Source: Helopsaltes ochotensis (Eukaryota; Chordata; Aves; Passeriformes; Locustellidae). Taken from it: DNA of 64,000 bases. A program made the translations under genes and the position numbers. The notes under the pieces are model-generated. The model worked only from the letters and a program-made list of their open reading frames with translations, had not been told where the DNA came from and ran no database searches. Below, in pieces: positions 52,768-64,000 of this stretch. The stretch is taken from NCBI GenBank assembly GCA_013400155.1, contig VXBM01000057.1, forward strand, positions 719,068 through 783,067. Direction: 5' to 3'. The first letter of the stretch is position 1. The number at the start of each line of letters is the position of its first letter.

Positions 52768-53156
52768 GAAAGCAAGAGATAGCTCCATTTTGGAAACTGT
52801 ACGTGAACACAAATTATGCAGTCATGAAGATTAATGTATTTCTCAAAGACTGCGTGAAACTCATATGCAAAACACTAAGGTTTCTCTTTCCCCATCAAGC
52901 TTCCTTACCATGAGATCTTTCGTAGACTGTGGAATCACCCTTCAGGCATCCAAATTTATACTAGTAAGATGCTGAAGGGAGTGCACAACAGGGATGTCAG
53001 AGAGTCTCCCCGGAGACTCCATCAGGTCCATGAACATGGAAATGCTATCTTAATGCAGTAATGAAAGCACTGCCAAGATGCCCAGAAGAAAGCCGCATGT
53101 ACTTTTAGAGGAGGACAAAGTAATTTGAACATTTTCAGAGAGCTGGCCTGTGAAAA

Positions 53157-53323
53157 CAAAGGTGTGTCGGCTGCTTTCCAGGCGGGCCCCGCAGCCCCCT
53201 GTGCAGCCCGGCGCACTGTCAGCGGAGCCCTGCAGATGGCTGCAGAGCTCTTCCAGCTCCTACCCGCGCTACAGCAATGGGCACTTGGAGGCAAGGACGC
53301 TGGCCAGTCCTGCGCTGAAGGAA
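53157..53323. promoter_or_regulatory. Isolated CpG-rich patch in the upstream region
   Basis: About 165 bp with roughly ten CpGs and clearly higher GC than the AT-rich flanks. Both strands stay open in several frames, which follows from the GC richness. No recognised protein or good splice pair frames it. It may be an alternative promoter or a CpG-retaining enhancer. Confidence 0.35.
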
Positions 53324-55124
53324 GCAAAATTGTTCTCCTTTCAAAAGATGGACACCTCTCTATGCTGCCTTTATTTCTACACAAATGTAACAGCCAGCCG
53401 CCTGCAGGCTGAATATCACTGTCTTTAACCTCACAAAGATTGTCTGTTTACAAGTTTTCCCACAACGACAGCTGAAAGACAGAGATGCTGTGGCTCTTGA
53501 ACGTGACAGTGAACTCCCCACACACAAGAACAATTTGTCGCACAAGATGCTTTTCTTAACAAGCTGTCTGTAGTCCTAAGAAGCTCTTATGGAGAAGATA
53601 TTTGAAAAGATGTATCCATTCCATGTGTCTTGCCCACAGCAGCCACGTCCTCTTTTTCCGTTCCCCAGACTTCTACCTAAGGGAGCTGAAGGGCTCACAG
53701 CCTTCTTCTTACACCTCCTGTCAGGCTCAAGCACCGTTCGTAAAACAAGCCACCTTCGTCCACTGTCTTTCACTTAAACTCTACCTTTAGCAATGAATCC
53801 TTTAGAAAAATATAAAATTGAGATCTCTGTCACTTGGGATGCCCTCCTTCCTCTGAAGCCATGTTTCCTACTTCTTTCTCTCCTCTCCAGTGTTACACAG
53901 CAGATCTGTGTAGTGACAGGGGGTTTTGCATCACAAAATTTGGTGTGCAAATCCTTTCTCTAGCTCAAGGGATTCACGAGCTTTTCTGTGTCCACCTTGT
54001 ATCGGTTACATGTTTTGAGCACAGGATAGCCTGATGTCTGTGCAGGTCTCTCAACAATTACGGACAGCTCCCCACCACAGCCACACTGACTCGCAGTGGA
54101 ATTCAGTGCACAAGTCAGATCACTCTGCTTGAAAATTCCAGCTACAGTATGATAGCGGGAACCATTTCTTCATAGTTTATATTTACCTGGTCCCTTTCCA
54201 ACCTATCCATCTGAATCAAGTAATTGTCTTCTAAGAGGGAGTCAAGAATTTATAATAGACAGCAACTGCCCATTCTCTTTTAACCCATCCAATATTAGAC
54301 TCGTTAGTCATCGTGATAACAATCCTATTTGCAAATCAGTTACCTTTATCAGATAACCAGTGGGACCTAGTACAATACCTATTAGTCCAACAATATCACA
54401 ATGAAGATATATAGTATCTTCCATACAAAAACCTTTCTTCTAATCCTTCTTAAACTCAACAAGACTGATTGGCTTTATTATTCGTGAATTAATTTTTAAC
54501 GCTTGGTCCAGCAGGGGAATTCAATCTATAACACTTTGCAGAGACCTAAGCAAAGTACCAGTATGTTGAGAAAGTAAAACAGCCAAAAGCAGGTTGGTTG
54601 TTTTTTTTTCTTTCAATGAACAATTAAGAGGGCTGAATCTGTTTTTCCCTAAACACTCAAGGGAAAATTCTAAGGAAAATTAGCACATTGAAACACGTAT
54701 AGATAGAACATCACTATACTGTGAGAGCTTTTGTTTTGGTTTCATAATTATGTTATTTGAAAAAGGCTGTGGAATTAAATTTACTAGTATTTTAAGAAAC
54801 AAGTCCATGTTAGACTAGGAAATCAAAAAGGGAAATTTCAACAGAGACAGTCCATATTATTAAAGAAGTAATGATCATGGGCAGTGATTAGGGCTTATAG
54901 TTGCTATGTAATGACAGTCCTCTAACTGTAATTGCTAGGAAAAAAGAAACTGCTCTGTAGGAAAATAAAAAACACTTTTAAAAAAGACAATTGTCAGATA
55001 CACTGTAGGTGATGAAATTAAAACAAAACCCCAAAATATTTCATTATCAAATAACCTTTTCAGCTATTCCATAAGGGGAAGCACACTATATTTTGTGGCT
55101 TATTAAAGTAAGATCACATAGAAG

Positions 55125-55160
55125 AAAAAGAAAAAAAAAATAGAGAGAGAGAGAGAGAAA
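55125..55160. repeat. Poly-A and GA short repeat
   Basis: An A-rich stretch, then a GA repeat of about eight units (TAGAGAGAGAGAGAGAGAAA at 55141-55160). Simple sequence. Confidence 0.8.
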
Positions 55161-57176
55161 ATTTCCAAAAATTCCAAATCACTGACTTTTATGGCTATGG
55201 CACTCAAGCCCATCTTTTTCTTGACAATATTATAGCTGGATCTATGTTTAGCATACTGTTTTTCAAATTACTCTGTGATACTCCATTTAAAGAAAATTTC
55301 TGTTCCTCTTCAAAAACCACCAGTTCATTGATTTATAAACAGAAGATCTAACTGCAGTTAGTCAGTACTACCTAATCCTATATAATCCACAATAATATAT
55401 ATTTACAGAAAAACACCCAATTTTTTCAGCGTAAATGTTCTGTATGCTATATTTGTACAGCAATTTACATTTACAAAACACCTTCTATGTAAAACCATGA
55501 ACAGAATTATTAGAAGTTTGAATTAATAAAGACTGGGAACAATCTTGTGATGAAGACAGACCTATCCATATTTCTTTCTATACATTTATACACTACTACA
55601 CACAGAAATACATAACCACACGTAGAAAGTCTTGAATATGCATCCAAAAAGACATTGGATGGATAAGTGAAATAGTTCACCACGTAACATCAAATGAACA
55701 CTTCATTATCTATAAAATTATATAGTTTATTTACATGTGTGTTCTGTTAAATTATAGCATGTGCACAATTATGTAAAATTAAGTGTGTACACACACCCCT
55801 GAGAGACATCCATCCATGCACTCGCAGATCTCTGTATGCAAGAAAACTCGTTTCTGTCCTACTCTGGCACATCCTAGTCCTCCACTACATGCTTGGTGCC
55901 CCTACCCAACTTGTATCAATTATTTCAAAGGAGATGCATCTGGCATCATCAATGTAAAATAACAGCTACGATACACTTAAACATTATTTTCATAAAGTCA
56001 TATTTGCTACAACCTATTAAGGCAGAGAGAACCCACAAAAGGTAAAGCCATCATCCTTCACGATGCCCAAGCACGAAAATGCAAGTTCAGGTGTGTCTGG
56101 ATTTCCTTGGCTTTGAGGGTGAGTTTCAATTGTACACGACAGCTGTGGCCTCCTCCCTACTGCAGTCCCTGGTTAGGCTGCACATCATTGCTCAAAGTCG
56201 CTGTTTAACACAGGTGTGTGGAGAGCCCTCATCCAGACGGATACTTTTGCTCTACTGATGAATCTGATAACAAAAATTGCCTATTTTTTGACATGAAATA
56301 CAGTGTCAGGCAAAAGGCAGTGATGCTTTTAGAATTTTTTCAGCATCTCCCTGTACCATTACCCCCTTAACCTACAAAACTAACAACAACAACAAAAAAA
56401 GCCTTCATCAGCAGAAATAGAAAAACTATGAAGAAACTGAATTAAACTCTTAAGGACAAAAGTAGAATCAACATCATATATCTCTAAAAAGGAACTGAAG
56501 CAGGACTGAATTTGTGTGTTCTAAAGAATTAAATCACTCCCCCGCTACAGCACTTTCTGAACTGTTAAAACTAGATGGCAATCACATGCCATACATGGTC
56601 CAGAAAGAAGGAAAATAAAACAACAGCAAGTCCTTAAAATTAACGTGTAAATTATAAATTGTTTTAAAAGTTATAAGCAAAGCATGTAGAAAACATACAC
56701 ATTGAAAAAGTGTATCCGTTAATTCTGGTTATGTGCAGTAAAAACAAATTTTACACCAAATCCCCAAAATTGGTAACATCCTATGTTCTTCACTGTTATA
56801 TTGCCACATCTGTGAAAAACTCATCTAGATATGTGTAATTTCTTAAATCATGAAACAAATATGTTTGAGACAGCAAAACTCGTCAGTTTGACTGAACAAA
56901 ACCAAAACCAAAACAGAATACTTTGGAAAAATAAAATCTGTCGAAGAGTAATTCTTTAATGTCCTTCAGCTCTTTAATTTTTTTTAATACATAAAATGAT
57001 GTGAATCTTACTGAGGAATTTGGTTTGTAATCATTCATTTAAAAAAAAGTATTTGTGGAAACTGACGGAAAATTGTATTTCTGTTTTATTTTCACCCAAG
57101 TGCTTACACATTCTTAAAACTATCTTCATATGCAAAGTCATAATTGGAGAATTGAACATTTTTTAAGCTGTTCTTT

Positions 57177-57300
57177 TGACCTTTATCTTGAGTGAAAGGA
57201 CAGCGAGACAATACACTCACCAGCATTGTTCACAGTGACGGCTCCATCACCAGAGATTGAGGGCCATTATTACAAAAGGGAACTTTAAAGTGACATGAGA
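57177..57300 (-). promoter_or_regulatory. Constrained-looking block with a splice-donor motif and an ERRE
   Basis: On the minus strand this block carries a near-perfect donor, AATGCTG|GTGAGTG (exon side ending at 57213), preceded by a CpG-containing non-coding stretch. About 30 bp into the intron side lies TAAAGGTCA (57185-57177), an exact TNAAGGTCA ERR response element. In the frame required by the 22502 exon it has a stop, so if it is an exon it is 5' untranslated. It stands out from AT-rich surroundings. Exon or enhancer status is inference. Confidence 0.3.
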
Positions 57301-58286
57301 AAAAGGGGAAAAATACCTAGAAAATAACACTTCTTAATATGCTGCATGCACATACAGCGTTTTAGACCAGAAGACATACAGCAAGAAAAAAATCTTCTTG
57401 TAAAAAGATCTGCAGTAAAACACAATCAATTGAAAACAAAAGGTGCTGCAAGAATTTTTCTCCGGTTATGCAGGATACTCTAAGCTGGAGGTCCCAATTC
57501 CATCACCTACATCACAGGCTATGCTAATTTAAGAAAAATATATGACTCTTACAATACATGGTAAATCCAACACAATTTCCAGGAATGGAAAGGGAAAATT
57601 TAGACAGAAAGAAGGGGTCCTCATCAAACACTCTTATCCTACCAAGAAGAAACTAGAATGGATTTCCTTTCCCTTCCAAGCCTTCAACAGCACGCAATAT
57701 TTGCGACACGTACTTACTGTCATGACAAAAATTGTATAAAAACAGCCACCCCTTCTACATTTAACTGATTTCCTTTCACATATATAAAAATGCAAGAATA
57801 AATAGAACTCTGTCCAAAACAAGAACAATCCTATCACAGATTTTATTGCAATCTAAGTCTTATTTTGAAAACAAAAAGAAAAAAAGAGACTATTAATATG
57901 ACAAAGTGAAGTAGTCCCTTTTTGCTTCCTATGCACTCATAAGTTTGTGACTTTATGAACGGATTCTGTGTTGTTCACTAAATCCATATGGATCAGGAAT
58001 ATCTTTTGTAGGACAAAAAAGTCATCCTAACGGTGACTAGACTGAGATTTGCCAGGATTCCATAAAATGAATAGGATTTGCTAGGTATTTATTCCTCCCC
58101 CATTCAGAAAGGGAGTGCAAGAAAATTCCAGCTCAGCAGGGACAGAGAGCCATCGCAGGTTGTGTGATAACAGCTTGCCACCTGCTTTTCGCAAGTTGTC
58201 TCCGCGAAGTGCAAGGGGCACTGAGTAGTAACGTTGCCTGTGGTGATAGGAATGCACTGAACAGCTCAGTATGCAAAAGCACTTAC

Positions 58287-58347
58287 TGGTACACAGTGCT
58301 CTTCACAAAGGGCATTGCAGAATGCTGTCCAGGCTGTGTCAGAAGTG
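58287..58347 (-). other. ESRRB: Candidate small 5' exon of ESRRB (unproven)
   Basis: A 61 bp minus-strand segment with exon-like borders. Upstream are a branch-point-like CACTAAT and a pyrimidine stretch ending TTTCCTCTCCTAG; downstream is the donor CCA|GTAAGTG. It is open in the required frame and has an ATG encoding MPFVKSTVY, followed by CA. Joined to the exon at 22502, the CA is completed to a Gln codon and the frame runs into LLGRM and the main ATG. From memory, mammalian ESRRB long isoforms also have Gln-Leu-Leu at this junction, but the preceding residues here do not resemble the mammalian ones. The donor has A rather than G at -1. It could instead be part of a first exon, or chance; only transcript data can decide. 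Confidence 0.3.
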
Positions 58348-58460
58348 CTAGGAGAGGAAATATTAGTGCATGTGTCACAGGAGGAACATAAGCACTTGCG
58401 ATCACAATAAAAGAAGGTATAAGCAAATACAGGTACAAAGCTGCTCGCAGCCAAAAATAT

Positions 58461-58495
58461 GGGGGGGATGGGGGAGGGGAAGGGCAGGGAGAGGG
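58461..58495 (+). other. G-quadruplex-capable G-rich run
   Basis: Five G-runs of at least three (GGGGGGG, GGGGG, GGGG, GGG, GGG) separated by one or two bases satisfy the usual intramolecular G4 pattern. It lies about 115 bp on the 5' side (gene sense) of the candidate 58287-58347 exon. The minus strand is C-rich here, followed by ATATTTTTGG, which could serve as a weak TATA-like element. Confidence 0.6.
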
Positions 58496-60944
58496 AGAAG
58501 ACAGGAAACTTAGACCAGTCCCATTAGGAGCATTTCTCTGCAAGAACAGCAAGGGTTAACAGTGACATATAAGCTCCGGTCCAGTCAAGATAGGGTCAAA
58601 TGATGTGTAGTGAAAGTTTCAAGTCCTCAATCCCCCAGAGCTTGTTTGCTAATTACATTTGCAATTACAAACATGACAAATATATTATTATACAGTGCGT
58701 TCCACCTTGAGCAGACATGTTTCTCCTCATGGACAGTCATTGCCAGCAGCCAGACTCTCAAGCACTGGAAGATTCAAAGTGCACTGTGCTCCAGCTGCAA
58801 GCATCATTTTTTTGTGGGCATCTCTATTGCTCTGAAGAGACAGGGCAAAGCTTTAGAGAGAGGCAGCATAACAAGGATGGAAACAAATGCAAAGAGTAAG
58901 TTATTACAATTTAATTCCTAGAGAAGTAGAACTTGCCAAGTCAATAGCTGTTACTAATAAGTAATACTAAATTGTGTTCTGTTCCCAATGACAGGCACAA
59001 AGCACTTTACATATACAAGCTACACAGAAATGACTATATTCAAAACTCAAATGCAGCTAATGACACAAAAATGGAAAGAAACCAAGTGTTTCCTTTGTTT
59101 TTTCAGAAAGGTCACCATAACCATGTACTGCTAACATCTTCTTTATTAAGTTCCTTCACTAAACAAACAGCCATTCTGATTCATGGTTTGTCACAGAAAC
59201 TCTGATCTTTCCCCCTTTTTACCCCAGTTTCTACAGCAGTATTACCTTAGAAGCTCACTGCTGGGTTCTGGGCAGATGCTATATTTACTTGCTCACACTG
59301 TGCAGACTAAAAATTCTGTTGTGCTCCCTGGCTGTAATGTTACTGCCAGTAGCTCCACAGAATAAAGAACACGTCTGACTGGGAAGAATTTCCTAGACTC
59401 TGCAGTCTACACTGGAATTGCTGATGTGCAGCTCTATGACCCCCAACTCTTAAACCAAGGAGCACAAGTTAGAATAAGAAGATGGGGAAAGGATTTAGGC
59501 TTTTTTATCCAAGATTTGTCACCACTTTTTTCTTCTTTTACTATTTATTTCCTTAATTGAATCTCTCTCAGACATTTTACACTCTTTGGAGAAATTCTAC
59601 CTTGCTTCTCACAGAACCCATAAATTTCACCTACACTCAGGTTTAAACCATTTACCTTCTCCCTGTTTCTGTTCCCTAAGAGAATTTGTATCCTTCAAGA
59701 CAGAAAATTTTGTAAAGACACCCACTGACACAATGCACAAAACTTCTTATTGAACTGAAATAATATGAAGAATACAGGTATTTTCAAACAACAGGAAATT
59801 CAGAGCATTACTGACAGTGCAGAAACAGGGCTGGGAAATAACAGCAGAAAGGGCACAGAGAGTAGAGCTACGTTCTCTTTTAGAGGAATAAAACGGGATA
59901 TGAAACCTCTATCACAGCAACTTTCTCTGATGCAATCTCTCCAAAGTCTTTCCCCTCTCAGGCTAAATGCAATATTCATTGATTACTTCAAATCGATGCA
60001 ATGAAAAAATCCTATTTTTTAAATATATTGATCTTTCCATATTTCTCAATAATTGATAATGATTAGATCATGTTTACTTTTACAAGTGGAATTAGAAAGG
60101 AGGGAAAAGTTAATACAAATGCTCTAAAGGTACTGGTTTCCTCAGCAGCCCCGCGCTCAGTAAGCTTAGCGTACTGAGACCCCATTTTATGATGGGAACC
60201 TTGTCAGAAGCCCAGTAACTACACCAATTCCTTATAGAGGTTTTTCAATTTATTCTGTCAATGAAACAAACAACTCCATCCTATTCTCTCCAATTAACAA
60301 CTCCTCCCAATCCCAGCCTCTGAGATATATTCAGAGCAGACAGTTGCATTCAGGTTCTCTGACTCAGATTTCCTCTCATTCACAGAATATGGAGATTTCC
60401 AGTAACCTCTGAAATCAAGTCACATTACTTCAATCTACGTATTAGGGTCAGTGACAGCAACTTTGTTAATTCTCTGCCGCAGGGTCTGGAATTTGCTCCT
60501 TCATTGCCTTAAAATTCCCACATTATACCATTCCATCTCTCTATCCAATATGTAATTTATTCCTTTCAGCTTTTTCCTTCTCTTCATAAAATAATTTTTA
60601 TTTTCATTACATCAGTGACTCACGTGTCTTTCTTGTACCTCAGAGGAAACAGTGTAAGAGACATAGCATCTGGCAGGATGCTCTCATTTGCCAGTGATTT
60701 CTATTTTTCCTTCATAATGGCTTCTTGGTCACTTTCTGTCTGTCATGTAGAATATTAATAAGAAACAGAAATGGCAATTTTGTAGTCCTATCAACATTTC
60801 TAGTGGCAACTACAATGAGGCAGAAAACAAAATACTCTGAGATTTAGAAGTTAATATGGGAAGGTAAAAATGCCATATTCTACCCTCTCCTGAAACAGCC
60901 TTAGGTTTGCACAAGGGAGATACAACATCAGTACTCCACATGAC

Positions 60945-61024
60945 CATACATATGCACATGTGTATGCCTGTGTGTACACCTACACACAAATATTTGCACA
61001 CACACGCATGTGCTTGTGTGTGAC
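60945..61024. repeat. Degenerate CA/TG-rich tract
   Basis: Imperfect alternating CA and TG blocks over about 80 bp (ACATATGCACATGTGTATGC at 60948-60967, CACACACACGCATGTGCTTG at 60997-61016). Decayed microsatellite; potentially Z-DNA-prone. Confidence 0.7.
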
Positions 61025-63120
61025 TGCAATGACACATTTTATATGGCAGAGTGTACATTTGTGGTGTCTGCACACGCATTCCCTTCCTGCCGTACCGCAG
61101 ACAGGCGCTGTCAGTACACTTTAACTAATGTATTCTCACCATATGCCCTCACCTGAGAGACAAACTGCAGGTACAAATCACTGCCTTTGTTAATTTCCCA
61201 ATTTGAAAACACTTTAAACAAATTCCAATTCATACAAAAGCTTCTTTCTTGGAGCTGCATCATCTACCCCAGGAACAATTCTCCCAGAGGTCAGTACCAA
61301 AATGTAGTAAGTGGTTGCTAAAGAGTGGATTTCTGTGTAAGAAAATAAAACATCTGTGGCCTTAGAATACATGCACAGAGGGTCAAAATTAGGAAGAAGC
61401 ATTTTCTTACTCTCCCTGAAAGATTCTGCACCGAGAGAAACCACACACCTGCTAACCAGAACTTCCACAGGTTACTGGTGCAATCGCTTAGATCAGCACA
61501 CACACAGGCAAGGGAAAGGAAATTTTCACTGCCTGAGGAAAATGAATACAAAACCTGAAGAATGAATTAGAGGCAAGGAATTCCTTTGCTTAGGTTTTGT
61601 TCAGACTCCTTTTGGGTCTGACTGTTACAAAAATTAAGATCTCATCAAACTGCAAGGTGAAAGGAGTCACCTCTCCTTTGCCTTGTTCATTTGCTCTCTG
61701 TTTCAATAATTATGAGCTGAAATACAGTTTCCAGGGAACTGTATGGATCATATATTGAGTGACCACATCCACTTCTCTTCTAACATTTTAGTCTTCCTCA
61801 TATTGTTTCCTATAGCTTAACAAGCAACTAAACAAGAAGAAAAGGTTTGCAATATTTTTAAATTAATTCCTAATTTAAGGTTTAATGTGACCAAAAAAAT
61901 GCCACCTACAGAATTAAAAGTGATATCTTAAAAAAATAGGAAGAAAATGACTTAACATCATTTCAATAGTGAGCAGTCAAAAGAATAAATCAGTACAGTA
62001 AGAGTAAAATGCTCACACAGATAGTTAGGTATACAGGCACAAATACAACACCTGTATTTACTTTGTATGTTTACGGGGTAATTGTGTTAAAGTGGGAGAA
62101 AAAGATGGTTAAACAGATATAGACTGGGACAACTCATCCACAGCTACAGAAATATAATGTGAAATCTAGCCTTAATAAAACCGGAATGTAAATCAAATCA
62201 GTACTTGACACACTGCACATATACCTTTATATATATTGTATTTTTTAAACCTGCTCATATCTTACTTCTTTCAGTAACTTTTTTCAGACTTTCCTGCACC
62301 GTTGTACTCCTTTAAATTAAAAAAAACAATTGAAAAATTTGAGGTTGCAATATTTTAAATTATATTTCTCTATTTTACCCAACCTCTACAATGTTAAAGA
62401 GAAGGTCAGTTGTCATACAGAACCAAGCACCTCTTTAAACAAAGAGCTCTCCAACAGTTTCTCATCTCAAAAAGCAGCACTCTGTCTGCTGTAAAGCCAG
62501 AGGGGCTCAGTGGCACTTCCCCCAGGGCCACCTTCATCTGTCTACTCAGCAGCCAAGGAGTTGTGCATATGGGTAAGGTGCACTTGACATTTTTGAGAGC
62601 CGACTGAAAAAGTAAAAAGGGTGAATGGCAATACAACATGCAGATTACTTCTTGCTATTTTCATGTTGTTTGAGTTCCTTTTTCTCATTCCCAAAAGTAC
62701 AAAAAATAGAAGGAAAAAGTTAAGAGACAATACAGTAAGTGATGAAGATATAGCTTTTCATTGTAGCATTTTGTTCTTTTCTTTTTTTATAAAGGTAAAT
62801 GATTCTTCTGGTTTTGCCTTAATATTAAGATTCCCAACAGCATACAGAATACATTTCCCTTAAGAAACTGTTTGTTTATTTTTAATTCAAAGTGGAGCAG
62901 CCACAAGTGTAGCACCAGTGGGGAAAAGAAAATCACATGGGTTAGATTATTAATTTCTATTAACAATACAAAGTCTCATTTTAATGAAACTGCTGGAAGC
63001 TGGGGATTAAAGGAAAGACAAATGAGAATAAAGACAGATGAAATATCAGAAAACAAGGAACAGAAAGACAAATAAAAGCTGAAATGAGGAAAGAGGAGTA
63101 TTTGTGGATGATCTGTTTGA

Positions 63121-63148
63121 TTTTAATTATTTTAATTATTTTAATATT
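63121..63148. repeat. TTTTAATTA short tandem repeat
   Basis: Two and a half to three units of a 9 bp AT-only repeat. Simple sequence. Confidence 0.75.
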
Positions 63149-63840
63149 ACTAAATGCAATGTATTCTTTAGACAAAAGCAATGAAATAGGCAAAATTACT
63201 TAATTCCCACCTCTGATGACACAAAACCTGCATAGGTGACACAGGGATTAACATGCAAGCACACAAAAGAGGACTCTGCTCAGGGTGATATCTATCGGAG
63301 AAATGCATTTAAAATTAATTGTTCCAGTCAGCTGGATGTAAACGCTGAAAAGGTTTTGCCTTGTTTCCTAACTTCCCCAACAGGATCAAACCAAACTTAA
63401 CACGCTAAAGTGATTTTAAACACAGCATTACCAGGCACAGCCCACTTCGGAATACAAAGAGCAGTAGCAGGTGCTAAGGTATCAGCCACCAGTCCCAGCT
63501 TGGGATGTCTGTTTGCCAGCCCCCCGACACACTCCACTCTTTCCCCGGGCAGGCTATCCAAAACAGTAGTCCGTGGGAAACTGAATTTCCATAGTGCATT
63601 TCAGATGAAAAACAGAGTTTTAAAATAAAAGGCGGTGCTTTAATGGATCTGCTTCATATAATTTTATATGCACATCTCTTTATAGGCACCTAGTAATTCA
63701 TCTAATAAAAATCCTAGCACAGACGGAAAGTAAAACTGCGCAGAAAGGACCGTCAGTGTTCACTGTTAGCTGCCTGTTCCTAGGAGATGAAGCATTAGAG
63801 GGAGAAGTTACACGGCAGGAAAGAAGCACACCAGCACGCC

Positions 63841-64000
63841 TACCCCCCCAAGTGCTGTTCCGCGGACTCCGCCGCACCTGCCGGCGCCGAGGTGCGCGCT
63901 GCCCGGCCCGGCCCGGCCGCTCCGTGAAACACCCGCCACACGCCGTGCCCCGCGGGGGTGGGCGGCGGCGGCTCTGCGGCACGGAGGCAGCGGGACTGCG
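63841..64000. promoter_or_regulatory. CpG island edge, possible ESRRB promoter/first exon
   Basis: GC content and CpG density rise abruptly near 63841 and stay high to the window end. There is a GGCCC-type short repeat (63901-63918) and a GGGCGG Sp1 core (63960-63965). This is typical of a vertebrate CpG-island promoter. On the minus strand, GGCAG|GTGCGG offers a weak possible donor with the exon ending at 63878, which would suit an ESRRB 5' exon starting in or beyond the island. No TATA box is visible. The island continues outside the window, so transcription direction and start cannot be set; a divergent neighbour or non-coding RNA is possible. Confidence 0.6.

Larger units (their letters stand above)
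46998..57176 (-). other. ESRRB upstream region, distal part
   Basis: Contains a short conserved-looking block (47760-47850), a TA/CA microsatellite (50737-50778), an old palindromic repeat (51397-51421), a weak coding-like relic (51538-51792), a CR1 3' end (52525-52767), a CpG-rich patch (53157-53323) and a small GA repeat near 55.14 kb. From about 54.2 to 57.1 kb the sequence is strongly AT-rich, with no recognisable gene or repeat. Confidence 0.6.
58500..63840 (-). other. ESRRB upstream region adjoining the CpG island
   Basis: Largely featureless AT-rich DNA with a degenerate CA/TG-rich tract (60945-61024) and a TTTTAATTA short tandem repeat (63121-63148). No exon with convincing splice sites was identified. 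Whether this is intron or lies upstream of the gene depends on whether the CpG island at the window edge is the ESRRB promoter. Confidence 0.5.

Noticed and set aside
55780..55822. Minus-strand start ATG GAT GTC TCT (MDVS...), reminiscent of the mammalian ESRRB N-terminal exon
   Set aside because: After four residues the translation diverges (QGCVYTLNFT) and hits a stop after 14 codons, with no donor in the needed phase. The match to MDVSELC is chance.
63698..63982. Arg/Pro-rich minus-strand open frame in the CpG island
   Set aside because: GC-rich islands lack stop codons in several frames. The composition is typical of untranslated CpG-island sequence.
1..64000. CRISPR arrays, operons, phage or other prokaryotic systems
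   Set aside because: The sequence is vertebrate intronic DNA with spliced exons and CR1/MIR-type repeats; nothing supports prokaryotic features.

Overview
This 64 kb window is vertebrate nuclear DNA, most likely avian. It lies inside ESRRB (estrogen-related receptor beta, NR3B2), which is transcribed from the minus strand. The gene call rests on two exons that encode the two zinc fingers of a nuclear-receptor DNA-binding domain, both with good splice sites and matching phases. The avian call is an inference. It rests on a CR1 LINE 3' end with the typical octamer tail, an LTR-like element whose end resembles those of songbird LTRs, a very low overall repeat load, and an ESRRB-type N-terminus that differs from the mammalian one. 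No bacterial, plasmid or phage features are present. Nearly all the short open frames in the window look like chance.

Layout, in the gene's 5' to 3' direction (high to low coordinates): the window opens at 64000-63841 with the edge of a CpG island that could be an ESRRB promoter or first exon. About 41 kb of upstream, presumably intronic DNA follows (63840-22503). It holds a candidate small 5' exon (58347-58287), a second donor-bearing block (57300-57177), a CpG-rich patch (53323-53157), one CR1, one short LTR-like element, two old CR1 copies, MIR-like fragments, an exact 78 bp tandem duplication and several stretches that look constrained. Next is the first firm coding exon (22502-22093: start codon, N-terminal AF-1 region, zinc finger 1). 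Then come an 8.9 kb intron, the 117 bp exon for zinc finger 2 (13178-13062), and at least 13 kb of the next intron, which runs off the low-coordinate end. I could not find the hinge and ligand-binding-domain exons. They should lie beyond position 1.

The two coding exons together encode about 170 residues. These cover a phospho-SUMO switch motif in AF-1, then the ERR-type DNA-binding domain with the EACKA P-box that recognises TNAAGGTCA sites. Three such sites occur in the window, which is only about the number expected by chance. I see no undescribed multi-gene system. The points most worth checking are the candidate alternative 5' exon, the donor/ERRE block, the exact tandem duplication and the CpG-retaining intronic blocks.
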